Positions 46,614 to 58,464 of a stretch of DNA of 64,000 nt are shown in pieces. The DNA comes from Phycomyces nitens (lineage: Eukaryota > Mucoromycota > Mucoromycetes > Mucorales > Phycomycetaceae): positions 2,108,001-2,172,000 of the forward strand of contig JAHRBC010000004.1 of the NCBI GenBank assembly GCA_022702545.1. Direction: 5' to 3'. A program made the position numbers and the translations under genes. The first letter of the stretch is position 1. Every line of letters begins with the position of its first letter. The notes under the pieces are model-generated. The model was not told where the DNA came from. It searched no databases and saw only the letters and a program-made list of their open reading frames with translations.

Positions 46614-47680
46614 TTATTTACAATAACGGTCCGCCTTGACCTTTTCTCTACGATCCAATAGAGCCTCTGCAAAACGACCATCATGTTTGGCTCGTTTCAA
46701 GTTATGAGAGTCTTCTTCTGTCAAATGCAGCTTGCCACCACCCCACGATTGGTATTTTTTGCTAGATTTATAGCATTTAGATATATGCCCATATTCCTTA
46801 TCCCACTTACACATTGTCCAATTCCAATTTGCCCGAGTTGCTCTTTTCCTTCTTTTCAGACTTGTGCTTTCTCTTGAACCGCGCCTGGCAGTAGACTCTA
46901 AAGGTCTCGCAGAATCCAACTTCTTCTGAATCTGCTCTAATCTTGAACCCTACATTCTCTTTATTATCACCTCCCCCCAAAAAAAAACTCTCTGTTGTAC
47001 AATATACAACCAGGCCTTCTAGACCTCTAGATCTCTAGACCTCTAGATTTCTTACCTCCACCTGCAATTTCGTCAATCATTAGGAATTTACCCATACTGT
47101 TCTTAAACGCAAATCCAGCTTCGGTGGTTGTAGGTTCCCACTCTTCTGTGCCACCAATTGCCTCTCTGTTGCATTCGACCACGCCAAACTTGTCGCTGCT
47201 GAGGTACTTGCTGTTGAATGACTTGAAGGTGAATGAATTAGAGGTGCCCAGCAGACGAGAGCCAACCAACACTTGGTTGACGATCAAAGGTTCAGGCTGG
47301 GTGGTTTCGGCAAGGGAAGGCAGAGGGTAGGCTAGCAGACGATCATTGTCATCCACAGTGAAGCAGATTGGTGGATCGCTTGGATGGGTGAAAAAGAGAG
47401 GGCCGACAAGATCATCCAGAGCCTCGGCACGAACCCAGCCTAGAGAGACAGAAAGAGATACAGAGAGAGACAGGTGAGAATGGATGGAATTAGATGGGGG
47501 GATCCTTACCGTTCTCGAGTGTGCTGGATGTCGTGCGCTCTTCACTGTCCATGGAGCTGTGCTTTCTCTTTTTCTTTCTAATGATCTGTTTAGATTGGAT
47601 CCCGTAATTGTCTAGGCTTACTTTTGATCCTTTTCTCCTTTGAACAGGAGCTTTCCCTTTTTTGCTGGTTTGTCAGACAT
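46614..47680 (-). CDS. frg1: FRG1-like RNA-associated nuclear protein
   Basis: About four exons run from MSDKPAKKGKLLFKGEK at 47680 to RREKVKADRYCK at 46614. A lysine-rich N-terminus (KKKRKHSS) is followed by a beta-trefoil/fascin-like core. The core has GWVRAEALDDLVGPLFF, SFNSKYLSSDKFGVVECNREAIGGTEEWEP and KNSMGKFLMIDE. The C-terminus contains YKSSKKYQSW, LTEEDSHNLKRAKHDGRFAEALLDRR and the highly conserved KADRYCK end. These match FRG1, an actin- and RNA-associated nuclear/nucleolar protein linked to the spliceosome; function is by family. Spacing and orientation place it convergent to ADA2. Confidence 0.93.
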
Positions 47681-48840
47681 TTTTTTTTCCTTTTGGTTAA
47701 ATGGGCAATGACAAAACAACAAGAGTCGTCTATCAAGTCAAAACTCTTTATTCGTCTCCGCAATTACGTCAAGCATTTTATGCTATTCACCAAAGAGACT
47801 TGATTTGCAGACCTTTAATCTAAAATTGAGTTATACGTATGATTAAGAGGAGTATTATAAGACAAGAGACACCCTTTAGATCATGTTTGGTAGATTCCAT
47901 GCAATTATTAGCCACCTTTTGTTTCTGCCCAAGTGTGGTTGCTAGGAGTATATCTTTTATATATATATATATATCTGTGACCCAATAAACAGCAATTGTC
48001 CTGGATGTCTTGCCATTTTAGTCTGTTATAGATATAGACAGTGTACCTGAAAAAGTGCCTCCTTGCAGCCTAGATATCCTGGGCAGAAGAACGCTCATGG
48101 TAGACATGTATATAAAGTATATGTGGAATCATTTAATATTCATGCCATCTCATGTGCCAATCAATATGTTTTAAATATTCGAATTTTGAAAAATTCTATT
48201 GTCAGCCTGTACAAGACATCATGGCCTCAAAGTAAGAAAGAAAAAACATGTCAAAATGGGTATGGTATTGAACTTGTGGTAGTATATCTGTACCAAATCC
48301 AACTGGACAAATAGCTGGCAAGTGAAATGCACACATGGTTTGTGATCCTGGCCACCATAACACGCTTTATTTCATGCACAAAAAAAATAGTATGCAGTTA
48401 CATAGACAACCAACAAGATGCTGAACCAGATTCTACAAATTTCAACAACAAAAAAACGGTTCGTGAGAGCATGGAATCTAATGTCCAAAGCCCCCAAGTT
48501 TCCATTGTTGAATCTACAGACCTCTAGGCCAATAGCCTCCAAAAGCCTAAATGCTATCCCTAATAAATATCTGCTCTAATTAGTGCCTGTTGCCACACTC
48601 TACAAAAGTGCCATTGTTCACTAGTGCCTTGCATTAAGACCAATCTGTCCATTTATTTATTTAAATTGTTTCATTTTAGATTAAAACACTGTACATGACA
48701 AATATGTCTAAATTTGCCTTTATAAATGTTTTCTTTTCTTTTTTTTTATTAATGAATTTTGTGTCTTGCGTGCTAAAGAGGAGATCGAGAGAGTGATTGA
48801 GACTATGTGCGTAATAAAAGATTGTACATTTTTTTTTCCT
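47681..48840. other. Intergenic, AT-rich, with a TA microsatellite
   Basis: Upstream of FRG1 and downstream of the uL24m gene. An AT dinucleotide run lies at 47959-47974. No supported gene. Confidence 0.45.
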
Positions 48841-49637
48841 TTATGCGGTACGCTTCTTGTAGGGGTTGCGAAGTTCTTTCAACAATTCTGCAGGGAAAGG
48901 AGGGGTGCCGGCGCTGGGAAGGTAGGTTACCTTGATGGCGTCTTCAGGAGCAGTTGTGAATGCTTCCTCTAAATAAACCAATTGCCAAAGTTACACCTGT
49001 TCTCTCTTGATCCTTATATACCACTTGTTTATACTTACCACCACTTCTATCGTCATACTTTCTTACAGGCTTGGGGATCTCGACATTGGTTCCCTTTACA
49101 AATCTAGCCCATTGTGACACGACACGACCATCGTCGGTTGTCTTTTCAATCTTGCGACGGTCAATGCGGGTAGGAATCCTAGATTGAGAATTAGATAAAT
49201 CAACAGTCAGTCGAGATGTATAACTAATTCCAAATAATACTACTGGTTAATTTTACGCACTGAGTGTCAGGGTGCAAGAGCATGACATTGGAAAGGTGAA
49301 TGGGCTGTTCCTTGCGCATGATACCATCAGGGGCACCGGGCTGTTGGGGTACATGCTTCTTGGCCAACTTTTTGCCCTCGACAATCACGGTATTTGTTTC
49401 GCGGTTGACAGACTTGATCTCGCCAATTGTGTCCTTGTCGCGGCCAGCAATAATGGCGACCTGTCAAATAAAGGTGTTGGTGGTATACAATATACATTTG
49501 TATACAAACTAATTTATTTCCATTTGTACCTTGTCTCCCGTAAGGATATTCCACTGCTTTACTCTGTCCTTGGGCTGAACATATGTGCCCTTTGAGATAA
49601 TGCGGCTGCTGAGACCTTGCGACTTGAGGCGATGCAT
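48841..49637 (-). CDS. mrpl40: Mitochondrial ribosomal protein uL24m (MRPL40/MRPL24)
   Basis: Four exons run from 49637 (MHRLKSQGLSSRIIS) to the TAA at 48841-48843. The KOW-type core is clear: WNILTGDKVAIIAGRDKDTIGEIKSVNR, VIVEGKKLAKKHV, MRKEQPIHLSNVMLLHPDT, then PTRIDRRK. The order (GDKV, GxDKxxxG, V.VEG, HLSNV, P.T) is that of ribosomal protein L24. The C-terminal extension (VSQWARFVKGTNVEIPKPV) and lack of a bacterial-type ending fit the mitochondrial form of fungi. The protein would be a large-subunit assembly factor near the exit tunnel. The short N-terminus is Ser/Arg-rich, compatible with import. A Tc1-derived insertion sits only about 140 bp upstream of the start. Confidence 0.92.
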
Positions 49638-49774
49638 CGTTGTTGTAGTCAACTTCAATACCCAAGGATCCAAAAAGGTACATATGAGTGGGTGGCTTCA
49701 ATTATGTGACGTCGATTCTAGGCAGGGCTGCATTTGTACCCCCTCCCTTTTTGGCGTTCTACTGGTTTTTTTCC

Positions 49775-50389
49775 TTTGAATTGACGCAGTTGACAATCTT
49801 TATTGGCGCAGTGGTGAATACTGGTTTTCCCGCTAGAATTTGCGTATTTGACAATATTCACTGACAATGGTCATTTTTTTTTTGGTAAAAAATATTAAAT
49901 GCTATGAATTGTAATAAAATATTTTATGTATAACATGTTCTCATGAGTCAGAATATGCTGAATCCAGCCTTGGTAATTGTATTCTGTTATGTTGGTACAA
50001 GATACACTTATCCTATTCAACAGGTCATCTTGGCTAAGGAGTTTATACTTCTTTATCCCGTTCTTTAACTTGCTAAAAGACTCCTCAACTGAATTGAGGA
50101 ATGGTGAACAGGAACAGAACCAGCAGCTCTTATTGCTTTCTCTGCTTGTGTGTTGTGGATAAGAACATTATCAAAAATGATGTACTGGGTCTCCGTAAGA
50201 TTTCGTCGTTTAACTGATTTGATTAGATCTTTAATGAAATCTTGCAAGTTTTTGTTTGTCGAGTGCTCAAATTTTAGCGGGAAAACCAGTAATTATTAAT
50301 GTCTTTCCCTCGGACCCTTCCGTTTTAGATCACCAATAATCATTATTCACCACTGCGCTAATAAAGATTGTCAAGTGCATCAATTCAAA
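49775..50389. mobile_element. Tc1/mariner deletion derivative with terminal inverted repeats, about 615 bp
   Basis: Imperfect inverted ends pair 49775-49855 with 50389-50270: TTTGAATTGACGCA..TTGACAATC, GCGCAGTGGTGAATA and CTGGTTTTCCCGCTA occur in the same order on both strands. The right copy has an extra ~50 bp between the last two blocks. A transposase fragment lies between them on the minus strand. No clear TA duplication is visible at the outer edges. Confidence 0.8.
49925..50275 (-). pseudogene. Tc1/mariner-type transposase C-terminal fragment
   Basis: On the minus strand, IIFDNVLIHNTQAEKAIRAAG gives the second catalytic aspartate region. After a frameshift near 50098, NSVEESFSKLKNGIKKYKLL gives the third catalytic (Glu) region, followed by the C-terminal YNYQGWIQHIL. 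The first catalytic region and DNA-binding part are missing, so this is a deletion derivative inside the terminal repeats. Confidence 0.8.
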
Positions 50390-50888
50390 ATCTGGAATTT
50401 AAAACTTGAGTAAATGCTGATTATTTTTTTAGGATTCAACCTTATTACAGCCAATAAGCTCTCTGTATTAAAGTTATGGGCAAACAAATTACCATAAATG
50501 GGTCAAATATCTTTGGGTGTCAACGGCCTTGCGACCAGCTGTCACACAAGCTGCCTGCTCATCACAACATCCGGGATATTCATGTCCCTATACATTACAT
50601 GTTCAAACAAAACATTCGGTATAAACACCACAAGCACAAAAGAAAAAGAAAAAATCAAACAAAATTGAAACTGTGATGGATATCAGCATGGGTCTATAAA
50701 GAGGTTGTTAAGCCATTCTAAACAATAGAGCACTTTATCAAGTGTATACATTTGGCTATGTTTCTATCACTCAAATATGAATCTAATGTCTAGTACAACA
50801 TCAAAAGCTATATAAAGAGATCCATTCCAAGCCCATCTAAATCTCTACTCTCTTTCTCTTTTAATTTACCCACAAGCACACATCCTAA
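50390..50888. other. Upstream region of the Hsp70-like gene
   Basis: No gene seen. A TATA-like TATATAAAG lies at 50811-50819, about 70 bp before the start codon, and a CT-rich stretch follows it. Confidence 0.45.
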
Positions 50889-52970
50889 ATGACAACAGAC
50901 ACTTTAAACAAGTACGGAATTGTCGTTGGTATAGGTATTGTATATCTTATTCTAAAATATTCTAGTACTAATCTGAAACGTATTAGATTTTGGAACCACT
51001 TATTCTGGATATAAAATAGAGTTGCTGAAGGACCCAGATTTTGTATTTGGACTTAAGTTTGTTGAAACTATTAAGTACGTCTTGGAGCAAAATATCATTT
51101 GAATTGATAGAAAGACTTACCCTTCACACCCATCTATTCAAATCGATTACCATAACCATCCATTAAAAGTTTAAACCATGAAATGATATATAAGGATTAT
51201 CGGACTGTATTGTCTATTGGAACGGATTTCAATGAGCTTTATACGAGATACAAAGAAGCACAGATACGTGGATATACAGATACCTACGAACACACGTTTG
51301 ATCCTGAGAGTGAATATTGCGTGAGCAACTTTAAACTGTGGCTGGATCGAACTGCCAAAAAAGAAGATCTTCCTCCCCTACCAGACAATAAGTCTCCAGT
51401 CCAGGGTAATTAAGAGATGATTTTATGTACCTGGTTATTGATATCATGTCTTTAGTTATTGCTGATTATTTGAGTCAGATGTGCAAGGAAATCTACGAAA
51501 AACTGTATGATTATTATTCTGGATATAAAGACCCCCCCAAGCACAGACTCTGTATGGCAGTTCCGACCATGTGGTCCGAGGAATCAAAGAATATAATGAG
51601 AGAGGCTGCCATATTATCCGATCTTATCAAAATAGACGATCCACCGGATAAACTGCTGATTGTCGATGAAGCTGTAGCAGCTGCTTTGTATGCCGAGAAT
51701 GCATCTCCTGAACTAGGTCTCTCTAGCGGTAGTCGTTACATGATTTGCGATGCTGGTGGTGGGACTGTAGACCTTGCCGTATTCGAAAAGGACGATTCAT
51801 TGGGAGCAGGTGGTTTAAAGGAAATCACAATGGGAACTGGTGATTCTTGCGGGTCAGCATTCTTGAACAATCGATTCAAAGACTTATTAAACGAAAGAAT
51901 ATCTAAGTACCCTGATTATAAGAAAGATTATATGAAAGATATCAAGCGCTATTTTGATTATCTCAAGGTAAATAAACATGGTATTGTATATTAAACAGTT
52001 GAAAATACTAATGAGAATGAAATGTTTATCTTGGACTGTTCTATAGAAAGTATTTGGTGGTGATGATGATGAAGTATCCGAATGGCTAAAAGGTCTTAAT
52101 CAACTTTACATCGATGGACATGACGATATCAGTGAAAAAGATGGATTTACATTGGATGAACTACGTACAAAAGTATTTGATCCGGTAGTAGAAAAAGTAC
52201 TTTGTATAATTGAGAGCCAATTCGAACAGCTTAATGACAGATATATTGATGTCATGTTTATAACTGGAGGGTTCGGGCAGTCTCCATACCTTCAAAGGCG
52301 GATCAAGGATGTTTTTAAGAGTAGAACGATACGAATCAAGGTTATAAAGAATGGAAACAGGGCCGTGATGAAAGGAGCAGTCCTATTTGGTGCCAACCCA
52401 CGTATAATTACCCAACGTATCCTGCGCCGTACATATGGAATCAAGTTGTGTTCACCAGATAAAACAAAGGACGATACTAAAGCACAATTCGATAAAGACA
52501 AATTCCATGTGTATATCCATAAAGGCCAGCCAGTCAACGAGGATAAATGGATTTCTAGAAAGATGAACTGGACAAACGATACGCTTTCAATTATATGTAA
52601 GATCCAAATGATATATTTATTAAATGGAATCTAATAATATTGATCAATAGCTTTGTATGCGTACGATGGTGAAGAGCCAATTCCCGAACACCCTACTCCT
52701 CATGAGATTGATCTAGTTGCTATGCTTGGCACTAAATTTAAAATTGATACAAGAGAAAAGGTTGACCGTGTAATTGATATGAAGATGCGGTTTGGCTTGG
52801 ACAGAATTGATGTCAAGGTGATTATTTCAGGCGTGGAATTCAAATATGTCACAATCTACGATGTTGTTGGAGAAAAATCAGTTAAAAACTACAAAGGATT
52901 CCACCTACGCTTATTTTTTAGAGAAAAGTTTAGATCTTTCAAGGAGTATATAGTGCGCACTACTCCTTAA
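50889..52970 (+). CDS. HSPA12-type Hsp70-like ATPase
   Basis: Six exons start at 50889 (MTTDTLNKYGIVVGIDFGTT after joining exon 1, 50889-50934, to exon 2 from 50987). Hsp70/actin-fold motifs follow: phosphate 1 (GIDFGTTYSGYK), the connect motif LIVDEAVAAALYAE, phosphate 2 (YMICDAGGGTVDLAVFE) and the adenosine motif MFITGGFGQSPYLQ. The C-terminal part is a beta-rich HSPA12-like region without the usual substrate-binding lid. This is the divergent Hsp70 family that is expanded in Mucoromycota and basidiomycetes; substrates are unknown. The stretch between phosphate 1 and the next conserved strand (51000-51200) is short, and intron 2 (51075-51169, AAAAG acceptor) is the least certain junction. 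Downstream frames join through standard introns. Confidence 0.88.
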
Positions 52971-54408
52971 TTATATTGATTTCAATACTATAAAATGACC
53001 ATTTTACAACAAGAGAATCCCAAAGGAAACAGCACCTATTCAATATCGGCTATTTATTCTTTAGTTTCTTTTTTGCAATCTCTGGAATCATTCCTTTTTT
53101 TTTTTTTAAAAAAAAAAAGAGGAACTAGTCCTAGTAATTATTGTGTGTTATGAAAGGAACACAGTTATTTTTGGATTGGAGAAAATAGAAATAGAGGTCC
53201 AAGGAAAGTCCATGTTAAATCCAAGTCAGAGGAGAAGTGCGAAACAAGGCCATATATGTTAGAGTTAATCAAAGAGGTCTGAAAAGGCCGGCTGTAAAAG
53301 ATAAAGCTCCAGTGAGTGCGTCACAGGGCCAGGATGCTGCTGCTAATTATTTTTGACATGATCGGACGTGGAAGGGCAGGTAAGTAGTGGGTGGCCTGGG
53401 ATTTCCAGAGAGAATAGTGCGCGATTGATATCAAGTGTCGACGGGGGATAATCCAAAGTATTTAATTCATGCATTTTCCCATACAGTCCGTTTCTGTGGG
53501 CACTGGTAGAGAAAATGAGAGTGTGTGTGTCTAGCTCAGACAAGCAAATGGCGCAGTTTGGAGTGACAAAGATGGCGGGAGCACGACTGTTTTTTCTTTC
53601 TTTCTCTCACTTGTTCACATTTGTACTGATTATGGCGGAAATTCAACTCCAAGGGTTGGAATTGAACAAGCAATAGTTGGCAAGCCAAGATTGGACATTT
53701 AAAAGTGGTTATTTTGAATGCTTGTCCAAGGCTTTAAACATGGATTTATATAATGAGTTTATAGATACATTTGTCAAACAAATATGTATGTCTACAAAAT
53801 AAACTGGATGGGGATTGTGCAGAGTGAATTATAGTGACACTCTAGGCATTACAGCAATATACTGGTAAAACAAGTACAATTATGCACTGAGTATTAATTA
53901 TCTGTTGGCTAAATGACCAGAAATGGATTTTTAATCTAATTCTATTGTTCTTTAGAATATTCAAAAGGTGTTTTGATGGTTTACAAAAAAAACTAATAAT
54001 ATGTAAACGTGTTTCAAAATACATTGTATGGAACCCAAGACTATTGTACCACAATCTAATCAGTATCAAGATTATAATCTCATCTTCCATACCCTTGATG
54101 ATACTGCTTACATGAAAAACAAAACAAAACAAAGCAAAAAAACAGCAACAACATCTTGTGAGATCAAATCTATTAAAAAAGAGTGGTATAAGGGGGATCT
54201 GATAATATGTTACGACTAGTGTCTATCACAAAGAATAAAAGAAGTGTTGAAATATAAGAAACAAATGAAAATGTTCAAATAAAAGGAGTCTCTATGGTAA
54301 ATAAAGAAGAAGAAGAAAAGGACATTTACAAATAATAAAAGAAAAGAATATATCTACAAGGAGCACCAGTGGCCAATAATAATAATAATGGTAATAATAA
54401 AGATATAT
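52971..54408. other. Intergenic, AT-rich, with T/A palindromic tract
   Basis: No supported gene. T13 followed by A11 at about 53095-53118 is preceded by CC and followed by GAG, like the tracts at 35865 and 58612. Confidence 0.45.
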
Positions 54409-56169
54409 CTACATAGCCGTTTCTTCGTCTACTTCACGCTCTAGAGGACGACACACCAAGACCGATTTCTCCTTTTCAGAATCTAGGCAACTGAGCCAGC
54501 ACTTTGTTGAGCAGAAACGGACTCGATGAACCACTGCCGGATGGCCCTTGTAGCTTTTTACCTGGACAGATGTGATCCATTCATTTAGAAATGCCTTTTG
54601 ACATGCGGAACACAATCTAGCCTTGTGCATTAGCTCTTCTTCGATACGAATTGGCAGGAAATTGTGTGGAAATTTTATTTGTTGGCGCAGAATGACTCGG
54701 CAACAAGTTTCGCGTAAGGAATGGATAAGATTGACACCAGGGGTAATTGGAGGCCGAGCAATGGAAAGTTCAGGAGAGGGAGGTAGGACAGACTGGGAGT
54801 GAGTTGTGGACGATTCAATGAGTGGTGTGCGAGGAGGTGAGATGGGTGTTTGGGGACGGGAAAGTGGGGTTTGGGGACGGGATCCGAGGACATTTAGTTG
54901 CTGGGCAAGATACGATAATTCACGGTCGATCACCGCATCTTCATCCTCTTGGTCTCGACCGCGTGGAGATTGGATAAGAGGTGTTGTGGCAGGACTCTCA
55001 CAGCCCATTCCTTTTGGCCCACAGCGATCACGTTCTTTCCAGCATGGAGTTGGTATTCGTGGAACACCCTGTTGAGTCATGCGCTGGAGGATACGGGCAT
55101 ATGCGTCTGTGCTTGCTGACAGATTACAATTGCCTGGTCGTGTCATTGGGTTCCCTGTGATTAAAAGAGTGGTCGGCATCTGTTCGAGGATATCTGCTGG
55201 TATGATACACAATAGATTTTCGCTAATATCCAGTAATTCTAGATGCTTTAATTCGACTAGATCTGCGGGGAGAGTAGTGAGATGGTTTTTGGATACGTTC
55301 AAGGTCTTTAGTTTTGTGCAGTTTGCCACAGACGGAGGGAGTGATTCGAGTTGGTTACTGGACACGTTCAGATGTTCAAGGGTGCTGATCTGCATGTTGC
55401 TAGGCAATGCTTTGATCTGATTGTGCGAGATATCTAATTCTTCAAGTGATTCCATCTCCGAGATCTCATTGGGTACCCTGGACAGCAAGTTGCCTCCATA
55501 TACAGATCCTAATTGGAGATGACGCATCTTGCGCCAATATTTAATTCTGCTGGTGATTCTTGTGATCTTGTTGCCTGATATTCGAAGGGTGACCAGGTTC
55601 CTCAGACCGAGTGGCATATCCCTTGGAATTGAATGAAGATTATTTTGAGAAAGAACGAGAACCTGTAGTTGTGAGAGATTGTATAATTCGGGCGGGATTT
55701 CGGATAAAAGATTGGATGAAACGTCAAGGATCTTGAGCTGATGGAGCAAGCCTATATTGGCCGGCAATGTTTTTAGTTTGTTTCGTGATATATCAAGTTC
55801 CAGTAGATCGCGGTAGTGTGAATAGTTTGGTAGAGAGGGTGTGAGTGGAGGCAAGAGACTTTCGAGGTGTTGGGACAATTCGTCTGCTTCTAAGCCTCGC
55901 CTTCGTAGCATCAAGAGACCTTCGTTGTGGAGTTCTTTGGTTTGTTTCTTTTGGATTTCGACCTGGCCCTTTTCCTCTGAGTCTTGTCTGGGTACTTGTG
56001 TTCGCGAATAGACATGGTGGCCTAATGGTGCCAAACTGGGATCATCAATACATGACTCAATGTCAACCAATTTTGTAGAGTTCTTTGTTATTATAGAAGG
56101 GTATGGAGGTGGCTGCTTGTCTGGTGGAAGCACTCCTGTAAGTCTCTTTCCTCCTAGTAGACAAGGCAT
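54409..56169 (-). CDS. Leucine-rich repeat protein with C-terminal Cys-rich module, 586 aa
   Basis: A single-exon gene. Residues about 115-340 hold roughly nine to ten leucine-rich repeats of the LxxLxLSxNxLxxLPxxI type (LLELDISRNKLKTLPANI, LKILDVSSNLLSEIPPEL, LQVLVLSQNNLHSIP, LRISGNKITRI, LEELDISHNQIKALP, LEHLNVSSNQLESLP, LKTLNVSKNHLTTLP). A Pro/Ser-rich region with a repeated RPQTP motif follows. The C-terminal 110 residues contain LCSACQKAF and FCSTKCWLSC, a possible zinc-binding pair. No kinase or signal peptide is seen. The repeats resemble the SHOC2/Ras-suppressor type that bind small GTPases; the partner is unknown. I cannot name the orthologue. Confidence 0.9.
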   Translation of the reverse strand: MPCLLGGKRLTGVLPPDKQPPPYPSIITKNSTKLVDIESCIDDPSLAPLGHHVYSRTQVPRQDSEEKGQVEIQKKQTKELHNEGLLMLRRRGLEADELSQHLESLLPPLTPSLPNYSHYRDLLELDISRNKLKTLPANIGLLHQLKILDVSSNLLSEIPPELYNLSQLQVLVLSQNNLHSIPRDMPLGLRNLVTLRISGNKITRITSRIKYWRKMRHLQLGSVYGGNLLSRVPNEISEMESLEELDISHNQIKALPSNMQISTLEHLNVSSNQLESLPPSVANCTKLKTLNVSKNHLTTLPADLVELKHLELLDISENLLCIIPADILEQMPTTLLITGNPMTRPGNCNLSASTDAYARILQRMTQQGVPRIPTPCWKERDRCGPKGMGCESPATTPLIQSPRGRDQEDEDAVIDRELSYLAQQLNVLGSRPQTPLSRPQTPISPPRTPLIESSTTHSQSVLPPSPELSIARPPITPGVNLIHSLRETCCRVILRQQIKFPHNFLPIRIEEELMHKARLCSACQKAFLNEWITSVQVKSYKGHPAVVHRVRFCSTKCWLSCLDSEKEKSVLVCRPLEREVDEETAM

Positions 56170-58464
56170 TGGTAATGTGGAATGAAGAAGAGCAAGAGGG
56201 TTGATTTATGGTCTCCGCGCATTTGTTTATCATCTGATAAACTGTAAAGTCTGTGGTACGGTATACAGAGTATTGTAAAATGGAATAATTTTTATCTGAT
56301 CGAAAGGGGCAAGTACAACTCCGCCTTTGAAACTTACACGTCATGATGGCAAGTGAGAAAGATGCCTACTATTTGCCATGGGTGCAATTAATATCTTGAC
56401 TCTGACGGTAAACTCAAGGGCAATATTCTAAAGGGCTGCCAATTTACATGGTATTTAAATGGGCATTTGAGGATATTATTGTTGAAACCAACAGAATACA
56501 AACAAGTACCTGCGCTTTTGATTATAAGAACATGGTAACGGCTTATTACAGCTATTTATAGGAATTCGTGTATATGCTAGCATTGACCCGGTGGAAGTGG
56601 AAGAATGTGCGACCATGGATTCGAGATCCTTGTCAGACAGATGGGCACAGGGAGATGTTTGCAATAAACGCCATGGCCAAACATTGTTTTTTTTTTCTTT
56701 CTTACAAAGGCTATCATATTGTTGTGTTTTAATTACATGCCAATGAACCCAAGGTCGATGGGCTGGACAGGGAGTACGGGTCCCAGAACGCCCACTAGAC
56801 CGTTTGGTTGTATATTACAATGAATGGGGGCCAACATGATACCCAAGAATAACCAGGTCAGCTACCCACATGGCCTCTGCCTGTAAAAAGATGGCTGGTC
56901 TCTTTACATCCTAACAATCTATTCACCAAAGTTTAATTCAGTTTTCATATTTACAAACCAGCCTTCTTTTTGCTATAGAATCTGACCAGGTATTTCTGCA
57001 GGCAGACCAATTCAGAATCCTGTGTTGCTGATCTGTACATCAAGGACATAAAAGGCAATAAGCGGATCTGATAGGGATGGAAATTCCGGATTAACTCTGC
57101 AGCAGGAAAGAACAGCAAAAAATCAACATTGGATTTGACATATCTAAAGAAGTATGATCAAAAGGGCACATATCTCATTTGTCTTGGTAGGTCCATTGTC
57201 CTTGCAGCTATTATCTTTGGATGTTCCTAATTACAAAAATAATGCACGTTCTTTGTCCAACTATAAACCATTTAAAATAGGGATTCAATTGTAACCAGCC
57301 CTATACTGGGTCCCAAGCAATCAATCGACTCTTTTTAACCAACGAAATGTATTCGAATAACCCGTTTGTATTTCTCTATTTATCTGATCTTTCTTATTAT
57401 GCACTTGCAAGAAAAAGCTAAATAGACTGCACAAATTGCATAACGGAGACAAGAGGCATAAAAACACACAAACATACACCTATAGGCCATTTATCATTTG
57501 CTTTATTAATCTCAGACTGTTCATGTCTATAAGCCGTATATTGCCCATCGTCTTATTAAGCCATCTAATTTGGTCGGCATAACACATCATTTACAAAAAA
57601 CAATTACCCAAAAATATGAAGAACAACTCCTTTCTTTTTATTTATTTTACAAAGCTGCAATTACATCTAATTCCCCAAAACACAATGTGTCATGCTAGTT
57701 TGTAAGTGTTCTAGTTCAAATATGTACATTGTCATCTCTTTGAGTGTACCAATTTGGTGAAACAATAGATTGATAATCAATCTATTTTTCACAAGATCCT
57801 CAATGATCTTGTAAAAAGACCAAGTATTTATTATTTTAATTCAAGGACAATATGCTTGGGCTCATACACAATTGTAGAACAGACGATGGAATAATTACCA
57901 GAATCCCAAAATAGTGCATATATTAATTATCCATTGCATCACAACTGATTTTATATCAGATTGAACCTTGCTTCAATAGATCAGATAATTATAAACATCT
58001 AACATTGTCGCACAGTGCTATTATATAAAAATTTATTAAATTATATATATATATATAAATATAATATCTATATACTAAAAGCTGAGTAGATAGTTCCATC
58101 AATCGAACCATTCATCTGTATGCTGTAACATGTATTACAATATACGTCCTACTATGCAATCTATAAAGAAATTCATAATATTTCATACAGAGTCTGGACA
58201 ACAAAATTCACTTTCAATCTCCGGTATTCATTCTTTACACTTTATAGTTTGGTTTTCTCAATCTCTTGGATTCCATCAACATCTTTGACGACAATTCCAT
58301 AGTACTTAATCAGCAGCCTAACAATGTCTAGAGACTATTCAAGATTTAACAAAAACAAGTCTTGATTAGACTTGACATGAGTGGAATGAACGTTGTAAAC
58401 TTGGCCATTCACAAATACACACCGCATTAAGCAATGTCTTTTATTAACACACGCAAAGAAAAAA
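56170..58464. other. 2.3-kb AT-rich region without a supported gene
   Basis: Two adjacent hairpins occur at about 57765-57824 (ATAGATTGAT against ATCAATCTAT, then ACAAGATC against GATCTTGT). On the reverse strand around 58250-58330 a short frame reads LDIVRLLIKYYGIVVKDVDG, which resembles a decayed gene end, but the surrounding frames are broken. Confidence 0.4.

Noticed and set aside
49272..49701. Frames of 64-124 codons on both strands over the uL24m gene
   Set aside because: The spliced minus-strand frame encodes a complete KOW-type L24 protein; the others are shadows.
51075..51110. A 36-nt intron in the Hsp70-like gene (GTACGT to GATAG)
   Set aside because: Frame check shows a TAA at 51153-51155 after that junction; only the longer interval to 51169 keeps the frame open.
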